A stretch of DNA of 64,000 nucleotides from Streptococcus australis (lineage in GTDB: Bacteria; Bacillota; Bacilli; Lactobacillales; Streptococcaceae), in assembly GCF_003943615.1 (NCBI RefSeq), contig NZ_RJPZ01000006.1, positions 73,020 to 137,019 on the forward strand, given 5' to 3'. A program made the translations under genes and the position numbers. Positions 44,491 to 53,962 of this stretch are shown one piece after another (within the stretch, counting starts at the first letter, position 1; every line of letters starts with the position of its first letter). The notes under the pieces are model-generated. The model was not told the DNA's origin and did no database searches. It saw only the letters and a list, made by a program, of their open reading frames with translations.

Positions 44491-44533
44491 AATGTTTGTT
44501 TCTTATTGAAAATGTTTACTATTATAGTATAAT
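44491..44533 (+). promoter_or_regulatory. lacR promoter with repeated AATGTTT boxes
   Basis: TTGAAA (44506-44511), 16 bases, TATAAT (44528-44533). AATGTTT occurs at 44491 and again at 44511, exactly 20 bases apart around the -35. TGTTT boxes are typical of DeoR-family operators, so LacR autoregulation is likely. Confidence 0.65.
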
Positions 44534-44563
44534 GAAAGTAGAAATAGGAAAGTAGGACATCAT

Positions 44564-45310
44564 ATGAAAGAGAGTAGACACGTAGCAATCTTACAAGAGT
44601 TGGATAAAAATGAAGTGGTCTCTGTTAAGGATCTGAGCGATCTCTTAGGTGTCACCGATATGACAATTCGACGGGATTTGATAGACTTAGAAGAACAAGG
44701 CCTATTGGTCCGTGTTCATGGAGGGGCCCATCGAAAAATCAAAGATAGTCTGACAGAAGTTTCCCATACAGAAAAGAACATGTTGAACGTGGAAGAGAAA
44801 AGGGAGATTGCTCAAAAATGTGCGGCTTTGATTGATGAAGGCGATACAATTTTTATTGGAGCAGGGACAACTACAGATTTTATTGGCGATTATCTTGATG
44901 GGAAACATGTTAGTATTGTCACCAATTCCTTGCCTATTTTTGAAAAATTAAAAGACCAGCCTAATTGTGACATCATTTTAGTTGGCGGACGCTATAGGGG
45001 TAAGACACAGACCTTTGTAGGACAGTTTGCCAATAAGCTCTTAAAGGAAATAAAAGTTTCGAAAGCCTTTATCGGGGTAAACGGGATTGATGGTCATACA
45101 GCCATGACCGCAAACGAAGAAGAGGGAAATGGCAATAAAATTATTCTCAACAATGCCATTGAAAAGTATGTAGTCGCAGATAACAGTAAGTTTGATAGCT
45201 ATTCTTTCTATGCTTTTTACCGTTTGGATGATTTAAATGCAGTGATTACAGATCATTCTATTTCTAAAAAGGTGCGTGAGAAATACAATTCTTATACAAA
45301 AATTTTGTAA
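44564..45310 (+). CDS. lacR: DeoR-family repressor of the tagatose pathway
   Basis: LacR is a DeoR-family repressor that responds to tagatose-6-phosphate in lactose/galactose operons. The 248-residue protein has an N-terminal HTH (SVKDLSDLLGVTDMTIRRDLIDLEEQG) and the C-terminal sugar-phosphate domain (IDEGDTIFIGAGTTTDFIGDYL, VADNSKFD). It is upstream of the PTS and lacABCD on the same strand and ends with its own terminator. The effector is inferred from context. Confidence 0.9.
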   Translation: MKESRHVAILQELDKNEVVSVKDLSDLLGVTDMTIRRDLIDLEEQGLLVRVHGGAHRKIKDSLTEVSHTEKNMLNVEEKREIAQKCAALIDEGDTIFIGAGTTTDFIGDYLDGKHVSIVTNSLPIFEKLKDQPNCDIILVGGRYRGKTQTFVGQFANKLLKEIKVSKAFIGVNGIDGHTAMTANEEEGNGNKIILNNAIEKYVVADNSKFDSYSFYAFYRLDDLNAVITDHSISKKVREKYNSYTKIL

Positions 45311-45330
45311 AAATTCGCAAAGAAACAGCT

Positions 45331-45365
45331 AAAAGACCAGGATCAAGCAGATTCTGGCCTTTTTC
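45331..45365 (+). terminator. Terminator after lacR
   Basis: AAAAGACCAGGATC pairs with GATTCTGGCCTTTT (45350-45363) with G-T pairs; T-rich end. Confidence 0.7.
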
Positions 45366-45410
45366 ATATCCTTTAATAGGGGAAGGGCTATAAATAAATC
45401 TATAAAAAAT

Positions 45411-45472
45411 AAACAAAAAAGAACAAAAAATTACATATTGTAATTGACAGCGCATTCATATAGTGATATACT
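45411..45472 (+). promoter_or_regulatory. Promoter of the PTS-lac operon with cre and operator-like repeats
   Basis: TTGACA (45444-45449), exactly 17 bases, and TATACT (45467-45472) with a TG extension. TGACAGCGCATTCA (45445-45458) overlaps the -35 and matches the CcpA cre consensus but for one base. Upstream are tandem AAACAAAAAA/GAACAAAAAA (45411-45430) and the palindrome TTACATATTGTAA (45431-45443), candidates for LacR binding. Confidence 0.85.
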
Positions 45473-45516
45473 TATCGTGTAAATTAAAAAAGGTAAAAAG
45501 TGGAAGGGGTGAAAAG

Positions 45517-45993
45517 ATGGGATTAAATCAACTGTTTAATCGGGAATTAGTCTTTTGCCTAGATGTTGCAGATCAAGAAGAATTGTTTGACCAGATTGCA
45601 ACTTTATTGGAAGAACGTCAGATTGTGACAGATTCTTATCGAGCTGCATTGAAAGAAAGAGAGAAATCGTTCCCTACAGGTTTAGATATGGAATTTCTAG
45701 GAAAGGATTTGCCGAATGTGGCCATTCCTCATACGGATATCATCCATAACCTGACAGAGAATATTGTAGTCGTTCGATTAAAAAATCCGGTAACCTTCCA
45801 CAATATGATCGCGCCTGATAAGGAAGTAGATGTTTCGCTTTTATTCTTCATCATTAACAATTCTAGTTCTAGCCAAACAAACATTTTGGCTCATTTGATG
45901 GATTTCTTTACGACAAACGGAAATCTTGAAAACATGTCGAAATTGGAAAATGAAGAAGACTTATATCGCTATATCACCGAAGCGATTGCATAA
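45517..45993 (+). CDS. gatA: PTS EIIA component, fructose/galactitol type
   Basis: A 158-residue EIIA domain that passes phosphate from HPr to EIIB. I chose the ATG at 45517 (MGLNQLFNREL) after GGAAGGGGTGAAAAG. The active His is in NVAIPHTDI. The sequence resembles EIIA of galactitol-type systems. First gene of the operon; the sugar is probably galactose or a derivative, as judged by the tagatose genes that follow. Confidence 0.9.
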   Translation: MGLNQLFNRELVFCLDVADQEELFDQIATLLEERQIVTDSYRAALKEREKSFPTGLDMEFLGKDLPNVAIPHTDIIHNLTENIVVVRLKNPVTFHNMIAPDKEVDVSLLFFIINNSSSSQTNILAHLMDFFTTNGNLENMSKLENEEDLYRYITEAIA

Positions 45994-46032
45994 TAGTAAC
46001 AACAAAAAATATTTATAATGGAGGTCATTCAA

Positions 46033-46338
46033 ATGATTAAAATTTTAGCTGCCTGTGGTGCAGGGGTTAACTCAAGCCACCAAATTAAAAGCGCTCTAGA
46101 AGAAGAGCTTTCAAACCGTGGATATGATGTACAATGTGATGCGGTGATGGTAAAAGATGTCAATGAAGACTTGATTAAAGGGTATGACATTTTTACTCCA
46201 ATTGCTGCAACAGATCTTGGCTTTGAGCCAGGTATTCCAGTAGTTGAAGCTGGTCCAATCTTGTTCCGTATTCCTGCGATGAGTGCTCCGGTATATGATA
46301 ACATCGAAGCAGCCATCAAAGAACATGGTTTAAGCTAA
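46033..46338 (+). CDS. gatB: PTS EIIB component, galactitol type
   Basis: A 101-residue EIIB protein. I chose the ATG at 46033 (MIKILAACGAGVNSS) because GGAGGT lies 7 bases upstream; the ATG at 46018 overlaps that site. The phosphorylated Cys is Cys8 in AACGAGVNSSH, the P-loop-like motif of GatB. It sits between EIIA and EIIC genes. Confidence 0.92.
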   Translation: MIKILAACGAGVNSSHQIKSALEEELSNRGYDVQCDAVMVKDVNEDLIKGYDIFTPIAATDLGFEPGIPVVEAGPILFRIPAMSAPVYDNIEAAIKEHGLS

Positions 46339-46358
46339 TTTGTTCACTGTTAGTTGTA

Positions 46359-46395
46359 AGTAGTTTTTCACTTTTGAAAACTGCTAGTATTTTTA
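46359..46395 (+). terminator. Attenuator-like hairpin between EIIB and EIIC
   Basis: AGTAGTTTTTCA (46359-46370) pairs with TGAAAACTGCT (46375-46385), followed by AGTATTTTT. It may lower EIIC and downstream expression. Confidence 0.5.
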
Positions 46396-46435
46396 TTCAT
46401 TTTATAAAAAAAAATATAAATCGGGAGGATTTATT

Positions 46436-47911
46436 ATGGACGGCATTATTAAATTGGCCAATGAGTTCTTTACGCCAATTCTTGCTATGGGTGGCCCAAT
46501 CATCATGATGATTATCTTGACTCTTTTGGCCCTATTATTTGGAGTGAAATTCTCTAAAGCGCTTGAAGGTGGTATTAAACTTGCCATCGCTCTTACTGGT
46601 ATCGGTGCTATCATCGGTATGTTGAATGGAGCTTTCTCTGCTTCTCTTGCAAAATTCGTTGAGAATACAGGTATCCAATTGACCATTACTGACGTTGGTT
46701 GGGCTCCACTTGCAACGATTACATGGGGTTCTGCTTGGACACTCTACTTCTTGCTTGTTATGCTGATTGTTAACATCGTGATGTTGTTAATGAAGAAAAC
46801 TGATACACTTGATGTGGACATCTTCGATATCTGGCATTTGTCTATCACTGGTCTTTTGATCAAATGGTATGCGGATAAAAATGGAGTTAGCGCAGGAGTT
46901 TCTCTCTTCGTTGCAACTCTAGCAGTAGTCCTTGTAGGGATTATGAAGATCATCAACTCAGACTTGATGAAACCAACATTCGATGACCTGTTGAATGCGC
47001 CAAGTTCATCACCAATGACATCAACTCACATGAACTACATGATGAACCCAATCATCATGGTATTGGATAAGATTTTTGATAAAATCTTGCCAGGTCTTGA
47101 TAAATACGACTTTGACGCAGCTAAATTGAATAAGAAAATTGGTTTCTGGGGATCTAAATTCTTTATCGGTTTCCTTCTTGGTATCGTCATCGGTATCATG
47201 GGAACTCCGCAACCAGTTGCTGACGTAGCTGATGCTAAAACTTGGGAATTGGTTATTAAAGGTTGGTTGAGCCTTGGTTTGACTGCCGGTGTCTGCTTGG
47301 AATTGTTCTCATTGATTGGTTCTTGGTTTATCGCAGCGGTAGAACCATTGTCACAAGGTATTACAAACGTTGCTACTAAACGTCTTCAAGGACGTAAATT
47401 CAACATTGGTTTGGACTGGCCATTTATCGCTGGTCGTGCTGAAATCTGGGCTTGTGCTAACGTACTTGCACCAATCATGTTGATCGAAGCAGTGCTTCTT
47501 TCTAAAGTAGGAAACGGTATCTTGCCTCTTGCAGGAATCATCGCTATGGGTGTGACTCCAGCCTTGTTGGTTGTGACACGTGGTAAATTAATCCGTATGA
47601 TCGTCTTTGGAACTCTCTTGTTGCCACTGTTCCTTCTTTCAGGAACTCTTATTGCACCATTCGCGACTGAATTGGCGAAAAGTGTAAATGCCTTCCCAGA
47701 AGGTGTTAGCCAAACTCAATTGATTACTCACTCAACTCTTGAAGGACCAGTTGAAAAACTTCTTGGTTGGACTATTGGTAATGCAACAACAGGAGACATC
47801 AAAGCTATTATTGGAGTTGTTGCCTTCTTAGCATTCTACGTTGGAATCTTTGCATGGTACAGAAAACAAATGATCAAACGTAACGAAGAATACGCAGCAA
47901 AAGCAAAATAA
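46436..47911 (+). CDS. gatC: PTS EIIC component, galactitol type
   Basis: A 491-residue membrane permease of the EIIC-Gat family, which binds and translocates the sugar. It has about ten hydrophobic segments; recognisable stretches include MDGIIKLANEFFTPILAMGG, TDTLDVDIFDIWHLS and WPFIAGRAEIWACANVLAPI. CGGGAGGATTTATT ribosome site. It completes the EIIABC set with the two preceding genes. Confidence 0.93.
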   Translation: MDGIIKLANEFFTPILAMGGPIIMMIILTLLALLFGVKFSKALEGGIKLAIALTGIGAIIGMLNGAFSASLAKFVENTGIQLTITDVGWAPLATITWGSAWTLYFLLVMLIVNIVMLLMKKTDTLDVDIFDIWHLSITGLLIKWYADKNGVSAGVSLFVATLAVVLVGIMKIINSDLMKPTFDDLLNAPSSSPMTSTHMNYMMNPIIMVLDKIFDKILPGLDKYDFDAAKLNKKIGFWGSKFFIGFLLGIVIGIMGTPQPVADVADAKTWELVIKGWLSLGLTAGVCLELFSLIGSWFIAAVEPLSQGITNVATKRLQGRKFNIGLDWPFIAGRAEIWACANVLAPIMLIEAVLLSKVGNGILPLAGIIAMGVTPALLVVTRGKLIRMIVFGTLLLPLFLLSGTLIAPFATELAKSVNAFPEGVSQTQLITHSTLEGPVEKLLGWTIGNATTGDIKAIIGVVAFLAFYVGIFAWYRKQMIKRNEEYAAKAK

Positions 47912-47938
47912 TCCACTCCTAAATATGTAACTTGATAA

Positions 47939-47984
47939 AACTAGGGTATCAATTTCCAGATATGGAGGGATAGCCTAGTTTTTT
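47939..47984 (+). terminator. Hairpin between EIIC and lacX
   Basis: AACTAGGGTATC (47939-47950) pairs with GATAGCCTAGTT (47969-47980) with one mismatch, and six T follow. It looks like an internal terminator that may be partly read through. Confidence 0.75.
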
Positions 47985-48013
47985 CTCTAAAATAACATGG
48001 TAAGGAGAGAAGT

Positions 48014-48898
48014 ATGAGGATAGCTTTAAAAAATAATGACCTGGAAGTTTGTTTCAAGGAGTTAGGCGGTGAGCTGGCCTCTATCAAGGATCAGGATGGT
48101 ATCGAATATCTTTGGCAGGGTGATGATCAGTATTGGAGTGGCCAAGCCCCAGTGCTCTTTCCCATCTGCGGGTCGGTTCGAAATGATATGACCCTTTATC
48201 GTCCTCAAGGGGTTGGGAGGATTCCCCGTCACGGGCTCGTTCGCAAGAAAAACTTCGAGCTAATAGAGCAAACAGAAGATCGGGTAACTTTTGGGATAGA
48301 GGATACGGAAGAAACGTATCAGCAATATCCCTATCATTTCAGATTAGAAATTTCCTATCGATTAATTGGAAAAAAAGTGACCGTAACCTATCGAGTTCAC
48401 CATCTTGGTGAAGAAGGCGTCATGCCGTTTTTCGTTGGTGGCCATCCAGGATTTAATTGTCCTTTACTGTCGGATGAAAGTTTTGAAGATTACTACCTAG
48501 AATTTGAACAAGAAGAAACCTGTAGTATTCCAAAATCCTATCCGGAGACAGGCTTGTTAAATGTCTTTGATCGGACGCCTTTCTTACAGCAAGAAAAAAT
48601 CTTGAATCTCAATTACGATCTCTTCCAAAAGGATGCCATTACCTTAGATTGTTTACAATCAAGAAGGGTGACACTCCGTTCTAGAAAGCACGATAAGGGA
48701 ATCAGTGTTCATTTTCCAGATTTTTCAAACTTGATTATCTGGACAACACCAAATAAAGGACCATTTATCGCTTTAGAGCCGTGGTCTGGTTTATCTACTT
48801 CGCTTGAAGAGAGTGATTATTTGGAATATAAAAAGCAAGTTCGTCTCTTGCCAGCAGGTCAAACAGCTGAACTTGGTTTTGAAATTGAAATCTTATAG
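48014..48898 (+). CDS. lacX: Aldose 1-epimerase family protein LacX
   Basis: A 294-residue GalM-like protein, like LacX of the lactococcal lac operon. It may interconvert sugar anomers, or those of a sugar phosphate. The residues typical of mutarotases are seen in LFPICGSVRN, FFVGGHPGFN (catalytic His) and FIALEPWSGL. AAGGAGAGAAGT ribosome site. Position between PTS and lacA supports a role in galactose use. Confidence 0.88.
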   Translation: MRIALKNNDLEVCFKELGGELASIKDQDGIEYLWQGDDQYWSGQAPVLFPICGSVRNDMTLYRPQGVGRIPRHGLVRKKNFELIEQTEDRVTFGIEDTEETYQQYPYHFRLEISYRLIGKKVTVTYRVHHLGEEGVMPFFVGGHPGFNCPLLSDESFEDYYLEFEQEETCSIPKSYPETGLLNVFDRTPFLQQEKILNLNYDLFQKDAITLDCLQSRRVTLRSRKHDKGISVHFPDFSNLIIWTTPNKGPFIALEPWSGLSTSLEESDYLEYKKQVRLLPAGQTAELGFEIEIL

Positions 48899-48979
48899 GA
48901 AACAATGACAGTATAGAATGCAGAAGTTAGATCAAGGCCTTTGTATTTAATCGGAAAACATTTATAAAAGGAGTATGAT

Positions 48980-49405
48980 ATGTCAGTTATTATTGGTGCG
49001 GATGCAGCAGGTATCCGCTTAAAAGAAGTAGTCAAAGAATATTTGGAAGCAGAAGGTTTCCAAGTGGTGGACGTGACAGAAGAAGGGCAAGACTTTGTCG
49101 ATGTGACTTTGGCTGTTGCAAAAGAAGTGAAACAAGCAGAAGACAATCTTGGGATTGTCATTGACGCATACGGAGCAGGTCCATTCATGGTCGCAACTAA
49201 AATTAAAGGAATGGTTGCAGCAGAAGTTTCAGATGAGCGTTCTGCTTACATGACTCGTGGGCACAACAATTCTCGCATGATCACCATGGGTGCTCAAATC
49301 GTGGGTGACCAATTGGCGAAAAATATTGCCAAAGGATTTGTAAATGGTAAGTATGACGGTGGTCGCCACCAAATCCGTGTTGATATGCTCAACAAGATGT
49401 GCTAA
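48980..49405 (+). CDS. lacA: Galactose-6-phosphate isomerase subunit LacA
   Basis: With LacB, LacA converts galactose-6-phosphate to tagatose-6-phosphate. The 141-residue protein belongs to the RpiB/LacAB fold; [14 protein letters not shown] is the N-terminal motif, and YGAGPFMVA and [18 protein letters not shown] are conserved. AAAGGAGTATGAT ribosome site. Confidence 0.96.
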   Translation: MSVIIGADAAGIRLKEVVKEYLEAEGFQVVDVTEEGQDFVDVTLAVAKEVKQAEDNLGIVIDAYGAGPFMVATKIKGMVAAEVSDERSAYMTRGHNNSRMITMGAQIVGDQLAKNIAKGFVNGKYDGGRHQIRVDMLNKMC

Positions 49406-49421
49406 AGGGAGGAGTAAAAGA

Positions 49422-49937
49422 ATGAAAATTGCAATTGGATGTGATCATATTGTCACAAATGAAAAAATGGCTGTTTCTGAATTTTTGAAATCAAAAGGCT
49501 ATGAGGTTCTTGACTTTGGAACCTATGACCACGCGCGCACCCACTACCCAATTTTTGGGAAAAAAGTCGGAGAGGCAGTAGCTAGTGGCCAAGCAGATCT
49601 TGGAGTATGTATCTGTGGGACTGGCGTTGGGATTAACAATGCGGTTAACAAGGTCCCTGGAATCCGTTCAGCCTTGGTTCGCGATATGACAACTGCTCTT
49701 TATGCCAAAGAAGAACTCAATGCCAACGTCATTGGTTTCGGTGGGAAAGTAACTGGTGAGTTGCTCATGTGCGATATCATTGAAGCCTTTATCCATGCGG
49801 AATACAAACCAAGTGAAGAAAACAAGAAATTGATCGCCAAGATCCAACATTTGGAAACCCATAATGATCACCAGGAGGATGCAGACTTCTTTACAGAATT
49901 CCTTGAAAAATGGGATCGTGGTGAATATCACGACTAA
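49422..49937 (+). CDS. lacB: Galactose-6-phosphate isomerase subunit LacB
   Basis: The 171-residue partner of LacA. I chose the ATG at 49422 ([16 protein letters not shown]) after GGGAGGAGTAAAAG; the frame is open upstream inside lacA. Active-site motifs are GCDH (catalytic region), [15 protein letters not shown] and VRDMTTA. Only 16 bases follow lacA. Confidence 0.96.
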   Translation: MKIAIGCDHIVTNEKMAVSEFLKSKGYEVLDFGTYDHARTHYPIFGKKVGEAVASGQADLGVCICGTGVGINNAVNKVPGIRSALVRDMTTALYAKEELNANVIGFGGKVTGELLMCDIIEAFIHAEYKPSEENKKLIAKIQHLETHNDHQEDADFFTEFLEKWDRGEYHD

Positions 49938-49948
49938 GAGGTGGGATT

Positions 49949-50878
49949 ATGATCTTAACTGTCACCTTGAATCCGTCCATTGATATTTCTTATCCCTTGG
50001 AAGAATTGAAGTTGGATACCGTTAACCGTGTGTCGGAAGTTTCTAAAACAGCAGGTGGTAAAGGCTTGAATGTCACCCGTGTCTTAGCTGAGAGCGGTGA
50101 AACAGTTGGAGCAACAGGTTTTGTTGGGGGGACCAATGGTCAATTCATCAAGACCCATCTTCCACGAGATGTCCAATCTTTCTTTTATGATATTCTGGGT
50201 GATACACGAAACTGTATCGCCATCTTACATGAAGGAAATCAAACAGAAATCTTAGAAGCGGGTCCAGAAATACTCCGGACGGAAGCCTTGGGATTTCTTC
50301 ATCATTTCAAACTTCTCATGCCGACATCAGATGTGATTGCCATTTCGGGTAGTCTACCTGTAGGTCTACCAGTAGACTATTATGCGAGTTTAATTGAGAT
50401 TGCAAGAGAAGCAGAACGTAAAGTAGTGCTGGATTCGTCTGGTAAATCTTTAGAAGCTGTCCTTCACTCCAAGTTCAAACCAACGGTTATCAAGCCCAAT
50501 CGCGAAGAACTCTCTCAACTATTGGGACGTGATGTTTCTGCTGATTTTGAGGATTTGAAAGAAGTCCTGAAAGATTCGCTATTTGAAGGGATTGAATGGA
50601 TCATTGTATCCTTAGGTGGAGATGGAGCCTTTGCCAAACATGGTGATGTCTTCTATAAGGTGGACATTCCAAAAATTGAAGTCGTCAATCCGGTAGGATC
50701 TGGTGATTCAACGGTGGCCGGTATTTCTGCTGGTCTCAGTAGCGGGAAGGATGACGCGGCTCTTTTGACCCATGCCATGGTCCTGGGGATGCTAAATGCC
50801 CAAGAAAAGATGACTGGACATGTCAATATGGCCCACTATGATGATTTGTATCAACAGATAAATGTAAAAGAGGTATAA
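49949..50878 (+). CDS. lacC: Tagatose-6-phosphate kinase
   Basis: LacC phosphorylates tagatose-6-phosphate to the 1,6-bisphosphate. The 309-residue PfkB-family kinase has [26 protein letters not shown] and the catalytic [26 protein letters not shown] ribosome site. Directly between lacB and lacD. Confidence 0.96.
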   Translation: MILTVTLNPSIDISYPLEELKLDTVNRVSEVSKTAGGKGLNVTRVLAESGETVGATGFVGGTNGQFIKTHLPRDVQSFFYDILGDTRNCIAILHEGNQTEILEAGPEILRTEALGFLHHFKLLMPTSDVIAISGSLPVGLPVDYYASLIEIAREAERKVVLDSSGKSLEAVLHSKFKPTVIKPNREELSQLLGRDVSADFEDLKEVLKDSLFEGIEWIIVSLGGDGAFAKHGDVFYKVDIPKIEVVNPVGSGDSTVAGISAGLSSGKDDAALLTHAMVLGMLNAQEKMTGHVNMAHYDDLYQQINVKEV

Positions 50879-50879
50879 G

Positions 50880-51860
50880 ATGGTATTAACAGAACAAAAA
50901 CGCAACTATTTAGAAAAATTGAGCACCAAAGAGGGTGTGATCTCAGCCTTGGCTTTTGACCAACGTGGTGCCTTGAAACGCCTCATGGCTCAATACCAAG
51001 ACACAGAACCAACCGTGGCTCAAATGGAAGAGTTGAAGGTCCTAGTGGCTGAAGAATTAACACCATTCGCATCTTCTATGCTCTTGGACCCTGAGTATGG
51101 ACTTCCAGCGACTAAGGTTTTGGATGCAGAAGCAGGGCTCTTGTTGGCTTATGAAAAAACAGGCTACGACACTTCTAGCACCAAGCGTCTGCCAGACTGC
51201 CTCAACCTTTGGTCAGCAAAACGCATCAAAGAACAGGGTGCAGATGCAGTGAAATTCTTGCTCTACTATGATGTGGATAGTGCAGAAGAACTCAACCAAG
51301 AAAAACAAGCCTACATCGAACGCATCGGTTCAGAATGTGTGGCAGAAGAAATTCCATTCTTCCTTGAAATCTTGGCTTACGATGAAACAATCGCTGATGC
51401 AGGTTCTGTAGAATACGCTAAAGTGAAACCTCGCAAAGTCATCGAAGCCATGAAAGTCTTCTCAGACCCACGTTTCAACATCGATGTTTTGAAGGTAGAA
51501 GTGCCAGTCAACGTCAAATACGTAGAAGGATTTGGCGATGGAGAAATCGTTCATAGTCGTGAAGAAGCTGCAGCCTTCTTTAAAGAACAAGAAGAAGCAA
51601 CCAACCTTCCATACATTTACTTGAGTGCAGGTGTCTCTGCCAAACTCTTCCAAGAAACTCTAGTCTTTGCGCATGAAGCAGGCGCAAACTTCAACGGGGT
51701 TCTTTGCGGACGTGCAACTTGGGCTGGATCTGTAGAAGCCTACATCAAGAATGGGGAAGAGGCGGCTCGTGAATGGTTGCGTACCGAAGGTCGTCGCAAC
51801 ATTGAAGAACTTAACCAAGTCTTGGACCAAGTCGCAACTTCTTGGAAAGAGCGTATTTAA
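50880..51860 (+). CDS. lacD: Tagatose 1,6-diphosphate aldolase
   Basis: LacD cleaves tagatose-1,6-bisphosphate to DHAP and glyceraldehyde-3-phosphate, ending the pathway. The 326-residue class I aldolase has [35 protein letters not shown] (Schiff-base Lys region) and [11 protein letters not shown]. It starts one base after lacC ends. In S. pyogenes a LacD paralogue also regulates virulence; no sign of that here. Confidence 0.97.
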   Translation: MVLTEQKRNYLEKLSTKEGVISALAFDQRGALKRLMAQYQDTEPTVAQMEELKVLVAEELTPFASSMLLDPEYGLPATKVLDAEAGLLLAYEKTGYDTSSTKRLPDCLNLWSAKRIKEQGADAVKFLLYYDVDSAEELNQEKQAYIERIGSECVAEEIPFFLEILAYDETIADAGSVEYAKVKPRKVIEAMKVFSDPRFNIDVLKVEVPVNVKYVEGFGDGEIVHSREEAAAFFKEQEEATNLPYIYLSAGVSAKLFQETLVFAHEAGANFNGVLCGRATWAGSVEAYIKNGEEAAREWLRTEGRRNIEELNQVLDQVATSWKERI

Positions 51861-52186
51861 TTTCTTTGTTCCTAACGTATAAAATAGCCTTTCTAGTTCA
51901 TCTTGAAGGGCTATTTTAATTATGAGGTTTACTTAGTTTGGTGAGTGACAGCTTTTACTTTTTAACAGATGGTCATGATTGGCTCTAGAATAAAGAAGTA
52001 TAATACGTCATACAAGGATTTCATAAAATCAAATATGTGTTCACTCGATCCATCAATTCGATATCCTATCAAATTGATAATCAAATCGTAATGATTTTGT
52101 AGATATTTATGTGAATTTTTCACATTTTTTCGATTATTTAAATGTTTTGATGTATAATAGTACTATATCAATGAAGGAATTAAGAT
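51861..52186 (+). other. Intergenic region lacD-GNAT
   Basis: After the terminator the region is AT-rich. TATAAT at 52153-52158 is the likely -10 of the GNAT gene. ATCAATT...AATTGAT is a weak inverted repeat near 52050-52077. No gene is seen. Confidence 0.5.
51881..51921 (+). terminator. Terminator of the lac operon
   Basis: AAAATAGCCTTTC (51881-51893) pairs with GAAGGGCTATTTT (51905-51917), one G-T pair. Confidence 0.8.
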
Positions 52187-52825
52187 ATGGAAAACATTGT
52201 ATACAGAGAAGCGAAAACGAACGAGTACAAAATAATAGGAAAAATTTGTGCTGATGCTTTTATGAATTATCCATTTTTAACCGTCATTAAAGAAGATTTA
52301 AAAAAGCCTGAATACTATCCAGCCTTTATTGAACTCTTACATACCTTGTTAGTCAAGCTGTACATCAAAGGGGAAACTTGCTTAGTTGCTGAACGAGACG
52401 GGGAGATCATAGCGGTGGGGCTGTTGCAACAAAAAGATTTCTCGATGGTCTCTTACTTACTAAATGGAATTCTCAAGTTGTTCCGATATATTCGTCCTAG
52501 TAAATTAATGAAATATCTGGACTTAGTAGAGCGTTCGGAGCAACATTTGAAAAAATCCGGAAACTTTGACTGGTATTTAATGATGTTTGCTGTGAGCCCA
52601 ACTGTTCAGGGACAAGGTGTTGGCAGTCATTTCCTCCAAAACGGGATTGAACCTTACGTAAAGGCCAAAGGTTGTAAGCGTCTAGGCTTGATTACTAGTA
52701 CTCAGCAAAATGTCTTTTTCTATGAGAAAAATGAATTCGTCCTATTAGATTCTATGGTTCTCGACTATGGAAAGCAGTCTGTTGGGAATTGGGCTTTTTT
52801 AAAGACTATTGATGACGAATCCTAG
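52187..52825 (+). CDS. GNAT family N-acetyltransferase
   Basis: A 212-residue acetyltransferase. The acetyl-CoA motif is MMFAVSPTVQGQGVGSHFLQNG, followed by GCKRLGLITSTQQNVFFYEKNEF. The N-terminus has ICADAFMNYPF. The substrate is unknown. Single gene with its own promoter and terminator. Confidence 0.88.
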   Translation: MENIVYREAKTNEYKIIGKICADAFMNYPFLTVIKEDLKKPEYYPAFIELLHTLLVKLYIKGETCLVAERDGEIIAVGLLQQKDFSMVSYLLNGILKLFRYIRPSKLMKYLDLVERSEQHLKKSGNFDWYLMMFAVSPTVQGQGVGSHFLQNGIEPYVKAKGCKRLGLITSTQQNVFFYEKNEFVLLDSMVLDYGKQSVGNWAFLKTIDDES

Positions 52826-52832
52826 ATTTTTT

Positions 52833-52864
52833 AAAAAAAGGAGCTCTTGGGAGCTCCTTTTTTT
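52833..52864. terminator. Bidirectional terminator
   Basis: A perfect 14-bp stem AAAAAAAGGAGCTC/GAGCTCCTTTTTTT around TTGG, between the GNAT gene and the converging GIY-YIG gene. Confidence 0.9.
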
Positions 52865-52884
52865 CTGACATTTAGACTGTTGAC

Positions 52885-53166
52885 TCAGGTCCTATCATTT
52901 GAATTTTGCTTCTTTTTACGTTGCTTGATATAGGTTAGCTTTTCTTCTCTTGTCTTACGTTTAAACAGGGCTTCAGCTGACATAGCAGCTCTTTTATCTG
53001 GAAAAGACTCCTGGTAGATTAAAGTTACTGGAAGTCTGGGACGTGTATATTTAGCTCCTTTTCCTGCATTATGAGCTTTGATGCGACGCTCGATATCGGT
53101 CGTGTAGCCAGTATAGAGGGTTCCATCCGCACACTGGACAACATACATATAGGCTTTAGTTTCCAT
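52885..53166 (-). CDS. GIY-YIG nuclease-domain protein
   Basis: A 93-residue protein of the UPF0213/YhbQ group with a GIY-YIG fold. I chose the ATG at 53166 ([15 protein letters not shown]), which overlaps the 3' end of the upstream methyltransferase gene by 11 bases. Motifs are [17 protein letters not shown], then [14 protein letters not shown] and [14 protein letters not shown]. The nuclease role in vivo is unknown. Confidence 0.9.
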   Translation of the reverse strand: METKAYMYVVQCADGTLYTGYTTDIERRIKAHNAGKGAKYTRPRLPVTLIYQESFPDKRAAMSAEALFKRKTREEKLTYIKQRKKKQNSNDRT

Positions 53167-53902
53167 AATAAATCTCATGAATTTCCGGCGTATAGCTTCC
53201 ATCCTCCTCATGGATAAACAATGGGGGAAGAATCTTTAAACCATCCCGCGATCCATCTTTAATAGCCTCAATGAGGAGCATGTTGGCATCTTTATGGACC
53301 TTGGGATAGACAAATTGAATCCGTTTGGGAGCCAGATTGAAGCGTTTCATGGTTTCAATGATATCTAAGAAGCGATCCGGACGATGCACCATGACGAGTC
53401 GACCATTGGATTTGAGGGTCCGTTGGGCCACTTGACAAATTTGGTCCAGATTGGTGGTAATCTCATGACGGGCTAGCAAATAATGAGGGCTCTCATTTAA
53501 ATTGGAATGCTCGTCCACTTTAAAGTAGGGAGGATTACATAGGATAATGTCAATCTTACTACCTGGGAAATGGTGAGGCAAGTTTTTTAGATCATCTGTA
53601 ATCATGGTCATACGGTCAGACAGTCCGTTTAATTGGATAGAACGTTCCGCCATATCCGCTAGTCTTTCCTGTATTTCTACTCCAACGATGGTTGCTTTCG
53701 TGCGCGTGCTAGCAAAGAGTCCGACAGCGCCATTGCCGGCACAAAGATCAACAATCAGACCGCGATTGGGCAGTTTAGGAAAGCGCGACAGGAGGACACT
53801 ATCAATAGAATAGCTAAAAACCTCTCTGTTCTGAATAATTTTCACATCACTAGAAAATAATTGGTTGATGCGTTCACCGTCTTTTAATTCGATATCGTTC
53901 AT
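53156..53902 (-). CDS. TrmN6-like tRNA (adenine-N6) methyltransferase
   Basis: A 248-residue SAM-dependent methyltransferase resembling YfiC/TrmN6, which modifies A37 of tRNA-Val in E. coli. Motif I is [15 protein letters not shown] and the catalytic motif IV is [10 protein letters not shown], typical of N6-adenine enzymes. Substrate in Gram-positive bacteria is not confirmed. It is translationally coupled to the GIY-YIG gene, a pairing common in Bacillota. Confidence 0.88.
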   Translation of the reverse strand: MNDIELKDGERINQLFSSDVKIIQNREVFSYSIDSVLLSRFPKLPNRGLIVDLCAGNGAVGLFASTRTKATIVGVEIQERLADMAERSIQLNGLSDRMTMITDDLKNLPHHFPGSKIDIILCNPPYFKVDEHSNLNESPHYLLARHEITTNLDQICQVAQRTLKSNGRLVMVHRPDRFLDIIETMKRFNLAPKRIQFVYPKVHKDANMLLIEAIKDGSRDGLKILPPLFIHEEDGSYTPEIHEIYYGN

Positions 53903-53962
53903 GGCTCTATTATAGCATGAAAAGAGGACGGGGAAAAGCTAGGAAAGGGATAATAAAAAAAT

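Larger units (their letters stand above)
44238..44563 (+). other. Intergenic region deaD-lacR
   Basis: It contains the deaD terminator, the cre site, the 16-bp inverted repeat and the lacR promoter. No ORF is seen. Confidence 0.6.
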
